Origin: Icerya purchasi
Taxonomy: Eukaryota > Arthropoda > Insecta > Hemiptera > Monophlebidae
Length of the DNA stretch: 64,000 bases
NCBI GenBank assembly: GCA_039619475.1
Contig: CM077116.1
Coordinates: 23,013,191 to 23,077,190 of the forward strand
Direction: 5' to 3'
Shown here: in pieces, positions 60,298-64,000 of the stretch
Numbering within the stretch: position 1 is the first letter of the stretch
How the letters are laid out: each line of letters starts with the position of its first letter
Translations under genes and position numbers: made by a program
The notes under the pieces: model-generated
Told to the model about the DNA's origin: nothing
What the model saw: only the letters and a program-made list of their open reading frames with translations
Database searches by the model: none

Positions 60298-62837
60298 CTA
60301 AACAGTAGAACAAGCGATAATTGTATACAAAAACAGGACACAGATACAACACGGTACATTTACATACGATAAAATATGTTTAACGAAAACAGCTGGAAAG
60401 GAAATAATTTGGCAGGAAGCATATTAAGATGACGAACGACGTTAAGGAATTAATAAATAATAATTAATAAATAATAAATAATTAATAATAATAACAGACC
60501 TATTAAAATTTAAAATCTAGATTACATTACGCACACTACGAGTCTACGAACAGAAATAGGGAAATGAATATTGCGGTTCTGCGATGCCTTAGTGACTTTT
60601 GATTTTCATTTCTATCGTAGCATAGTAAACATGGCTACATTTTCCAAAATTTTTACAAAGCTAAGGCATCCTTTAGACTTATTTTAGTCGTTCCGCAGTC
60701 ATAAAAGAGCTCCTTTCTCTTACGTGTGCTTTTTTTTTTCTTTCTATTAATAAGTTGCGGATCAGACAAAGGCAAATGTCGTCTATGGATTCCCAACACT
60801 GTTATTATCATTTATTGTAATATTTTTAAATAAAGCATGCAAAGAAACCGCAAATACAACTAAAAGAAAAAACAAGTTTAATGCGCATCATCCTTAATTA
60901 ATTATAAATATCCACAATCGGACCATATATAATTTCAAGAAAATATAATTGTTCATTCTTTTACATTATAATCATTGCTTGATTTGTAATTTACAACTGC
61001 CTATCATTTCTCTATATTCATTAAATCCTCTGAAATATGTTCAAGCGAACGTCATCTATTTTGTTATTTTTCCCTTTCGACATCGAAGGAATAAGTAAAC
61101 TTTTAGTCTTATATTCAAGTAGTCAGTAGTAATGGAGCGTCTTTGGAGACATTTCACCTCTCCGCCAGCTGATATTATCATTGGTATGTTTATTTGTTGG
61201 GATTATCGTTTTTAAACATCGCTTATGCTGGTTACTTAAGTCATCGTACTTTTTGCTTCTCCCCAAATCGAGATTCCATATGAAGTGTAGTGTATTAGTT
61301 TTGACATGTTCATAGAAATTTATGCTTCCGCTCTCGCAAAATACATAACTGTGATATTTAGTTTTCCCATATCCAACAATACTTGGTGTTTGTTTTCTAC
61401 CAAAAACCTAAGCTGTACAATATTACATTTCGTAAGCAGCGCCGGGCTTTGCAATATCGTATTGACTATTACGAACTAAAGTAGTGACTTAAGATCACAA
61501 GTCATACTTCGAAAACTGAATAGCATTACTAAGGTACCGGGGTAAAGGTGATATGATTCGGCAGAAATACCTGTAAATACGTAACTGAGGAAAATTAGTC
61601 TTAAAGTAACGAACGGAACTTTCACAGACGAGTGTTCGTAATATTACGGGATTTAACGGAGTTCTGAGAACGTTGAGCGTGTAGAGTAAAATAATCAGAT
61701 ATAGGTAATGGACGATTATGAAATGAGCAAGGATTCCTACACATGTCTAGTCAGTTCTGTAATTGATGGAACAATTACGGGGATTTGGAGAAGTTGTGTG
61801 TTTATATTAGGCAATTTTAAAACGGATTTTCGGTTAGATACACGATTTTCATCAACACAAAAAGGAAGACAGACTTACTGAATATTGAAAAAATACCGAA
61901 TGAGACTACTCGGTGGCTTGTATAAAGTTCCGCGTAGGGAAAGCGAGAAACGCATTCCAAAGTATCAGCGCGGAATTTATAACTCCATTTAAGAAACTAG
62001 CAAAGGTAGCGTAGTTGATTAGCTAATGGTGCTTTGTTCGAATTTAAATCCTGCTGTCGCAAAAATTTTCATTTGCACTAAGTTAAAGAGCCAAAATACA
62101 TCGAAGAAAACAAAAAAAGGCGTTCGAATAATCAGTATAAATTTAACATTATTTAAGAAAGTAATAATAGAATTATAATCCTCCTACATCCAATATTATA
62201 AAAAACTGGCATTTCACTCCAAAGAAAATTCTTATCCTTACTTCCAACCCTTTGATTTCCCCTTACTTCGGCATTCGCTTACGTTTTAACCATTCACTGT
62301 TGACTTCTCGTTTTCCTTTTGTCCTCTGAACTATGAGGTTTTCCATGATTTTAATCGTATTCTTTTTGAGTTTCCGTCTCTCTCAGATGAACAATCTATT
62401 TTTTACTCTCAACTCTTAGTCACCTCCTTACTGGACTTCGTATATCTCATGTCATTTCTCTATTTAGTGTTCCTTTATATTATCCATATCCGACTGAATT
62501 GCTATTTAACTGTTGATTCTTTCCTTTCTATATTGCTTCCGAGCATAGAATCTTTGTTACCGCGCCCCAAAAAAGAAGAAGAAAAAAATTTGTTATATTT
62601 TAGACGTCCTTCTTGACAAATTAGGAAAAAAAAGTAGGTAAATACTTCGTCATAACGCCATTACTACCTTCAAATTAATTTTAGAACTATTCGTTAAAAA
62701 AAAAACCACCATATGTCCTCAATGGAGACCCCCTTCCATCCTCCCAAATACGTAGCTAATCTGTATTAAAAAATAAATGATTAAAAATTTATAGGTACGA
62801 CAAAAAAACAAAGGTCACAAAAAAGCTCGCATCGTAC
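60298..62837 (-). other. ASPP intron
   Basis: Intron of about 2.5 kb. It contains one SINE copy near 62005-62120 and a pyrimidine-rich plus strand at 62190-62560. No exon or coding similarity was seen in the rest. Confidence 0.8.
62005..62120 (+). repeat. tRNA-derived SINE relic (family C)
   Basis: The A-box-like GGTAGCGTAGTTGATTAGCT, a degenerate B region (TTCGAATTTAAATCC) and the tail TTTGCACTAAGTTAAAGAGCC place this with the other family C copies. It lies in an ASPP intron. Confidence 0.55.
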
Positions 62838-63253
62838 CTTGAATTCCCAATTGCAGCTGCATTATCGATTTCGTCAATATATTCGCCAGTTCTGGAAGAT
62901 AACTTTCTACTTTTCGCAGAATCGTCGATATTATCGAACGCTGACGATAGATACGATGATTCTGAAGAAATATTATGATGCTGCTGCTGTTGCTGCTGCT
63001 GCTTCGTTAAAAAGTGATTCTGGTTTAAATACAGTCTATCATGATTAACGTATTTATCGTGCTGATCATTCTGTGACACGTATTGAGCATGAAAAGGACT
63101 TTGCCTTGGCGGTGGCGGTGGTGTTGATTTGGTAGGAGCGGCTGGTTTAGGTGGAAGGGCCGGCTTTGAAATATGATTATTATTTTCTGGCATAGAGTGA
63201 ATTGACGACGAATGTACCAAATCAGACTGCTTCCGGGAATCTTGACTGGAATT
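62838..63253 (-). CDS. ASPP: ASPP, proline/glutamine-rich exon
   Basis: Internal exon of 416 bp, first in the order seen. The acceptor is TTTCAG before 63253 and the donor is AAG|GTACGA after 62838. The frame opens NSSQDSRKQSDLVHSS and runs through a proline-rich stretch (PALPPKPAAPTKS, then five prolines in TPPPPPRQS), a glutamine run of about eight residues followed by HH, and an SSESSYLSSAFDNIDDSAKS segment. It ends in phase 2 (AG), completed to Arg by the next exon. Proline-rich regions of this kind are typical of ASPP proteins ahead of the ankyrin repeats and suit SH3 binding. This exon has no diagnostic domain of its own. Its assignment rests on phase continuity, strand and spacing with the ankyrin/SH3 exons. 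The upstream (5') exon is not in the window. Confidence 0.85.
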
Positions 63254-64000
63254 CTGAAAGCGATTTGTTTAGATTAATTTTTTAATTTCAATATTTTTAC
63301 ACATACAAACATTTACACATCTAAGTATATATGTAAATATGTATGTAATAACACGATAAACTTGTTAAAATTTTATAGAAAACAATTGTATAATACTAAT
63401 AAACTGAATTTTATTATCAAACGAGATCAGATTGTAAGAACCTGTAGTAAACTGAATACAATCAACTTCAGCCCTAAGTGATTAATAATAATGTCAATTG
63501 CATGTATCGGCGCAGTAACACGAACAAATTTAGACGAATAAAAGCGTGAAAAAGTTCTTAATTTGTTCACTTTAATTATTTGATTATAAAGTAAATGAAA
63601 AAAAAAAAATCCAAAGAAACGTCCTTTTTTTAATTTCCATAAATATTGTTAAGTTCTTAATAACTAGAGTAGGGAGCAAATTAAAATATTATTTTGGTGG
63701 ATAAATTCAAAAATAATTGAAGTAACTGTCAGCGAAATAAGGATCGATAAAGTAAAATAAACGAAAAGAATTTTACAATAAACATACTACAGAACGGCAT
63801 CTATTATTATATAACAAATTAACTGTATTTTTTTTTTTTTTTTTGCTGTACTGCCACACATTTATTTAAGATTTCTTGTATAATTAATTACACAGCATTA
63901 ATACTCACAATACAACGAGATCAGTAAAGCAGATTCTAGATTTAGATCCTTTTATATTATTTGGGCTTATTCGTAGTAATTATATTTTTATGGAGGAATA
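63254..64000 (-). other. ASPP intron, upstream part
   Basis: Begins with the CTTTCAG acceptor of the exon ending at 63253. AT-rich, with a T-run at 63828-63844. No exon was seen before the window edge. Confidence 0.7.

Larger units (their letters stand above)
51652..63253 (-). other. ASPP: ASPP gene span (visible part, five coding exons)
   Basis: Visible part of an ASPP/PPP1R13-family gene read from high to low coordinates. Exons are 62838-63253, 59801-60297, 53722-54004, 52181-52347 and 51652-51851, about 521 codons in all. Every intron is GT-AG, and the phases agree: exon ends in phases 2, 1, 2 and 1 are completed by the next exon to AGA, AGT, TGG and AGT. Domain order is proline-rich, acidic/serine-rich, ankyrin, ankyrin, SH3, as in known ASPP proteins, whose C-terminal ankyrin-SH3 module binds p53-family proteins, PP1 and other partners. 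In Drosophila, ASPP acts with Csk at cell junctions. The 5' exons lie beyond the right edge. The few residues that follow the SH3 core in relatives must lie in an exon below 51652 that I could not locate. Confidence 0.93.

Noticed and set aside
1..64000. CRISPR arrays, operons, prophage or a new defence system
   Set aside because: The DNA is animal nuclear sequence. The repeats are tandem, foldback or dispersed transposon types, without spacer-repeat architecture.

Overview
This is an AT-rich animal nuclear DNA window with long introns, microsatellites, long poly-A and poly-T runs, and dense decayed transposable elements. The only confidently recognised host gene is an ASPP-family (apoptosis-stimulating of p53 protein) gene. 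Together with mariner, Helitron, Penelope-like, I/Jockey-type and RTE-type elements and tRNA-derived SINEs, it suggests an arthropod, most likely an insect. The species cannot be told from the sequence. No bacterial-type genes, operons or CRISPR arrays are present.

Layout. 1-4.7 kb is non-coding apart from one SINE relic. 4.7-10.9 kb holds a tandem repeat of about 316 bp, a foldback element with arms of about 560 bp and a SINE in its loop, a tandem repeat of about 190 bp, and the decayed 3' end of a Helitron with an intact hairpin-CTAG terminus. 12.3-13.9 kb is a second foldback whose right arm is split by a SINE. 15.8-17.6 kb is a broken LINE. 22.4-23.0 kb is a third inverted repeat. 26.6-27.2 kb is a mariner relic. 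29.4-29.6 kb carries a convincing first coding exon of an unidentified gene running leftwards. 31.0-36.9 kb is a LINE graveyard: the RNase H tail of one element, the 5' half of another, and a nearly full-length opposite-strand element split by a SINE. 37-51 kb is mostly unassigned, with two SINE copies, a LINE scrap and a fourth inverted repeat.

51.6-63.3 kb is the ASPP gene on the minus strand. Five exons are visible: a proline- and glutamine-rich part, an acidic serine-rich part, ankyrin repeats, more ankyrin, and the SH3 domain. All splice sites are canonical and every codon phase fits the next exon. The largest visible intron (about 5.8 kb) carries an inverted-repeat DNA element, a Penelope-like element and an RTE-type LINE. 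The 5' end of the gene lies beyond 64 kb, and the last short exon after the SH3 domain was not found.

The most interesting object is the Penelope-like element at 55.07-57.42 kb. It has a reverse transcriptase with a GIY-YIG endonuclease, nearly identical inverted terminal arms of about 398 bp, and a hammerhead-ribozyme-like core in each arm. The first exon at 29.4 kb and the repeated foldback architecture also deserve follow-up.
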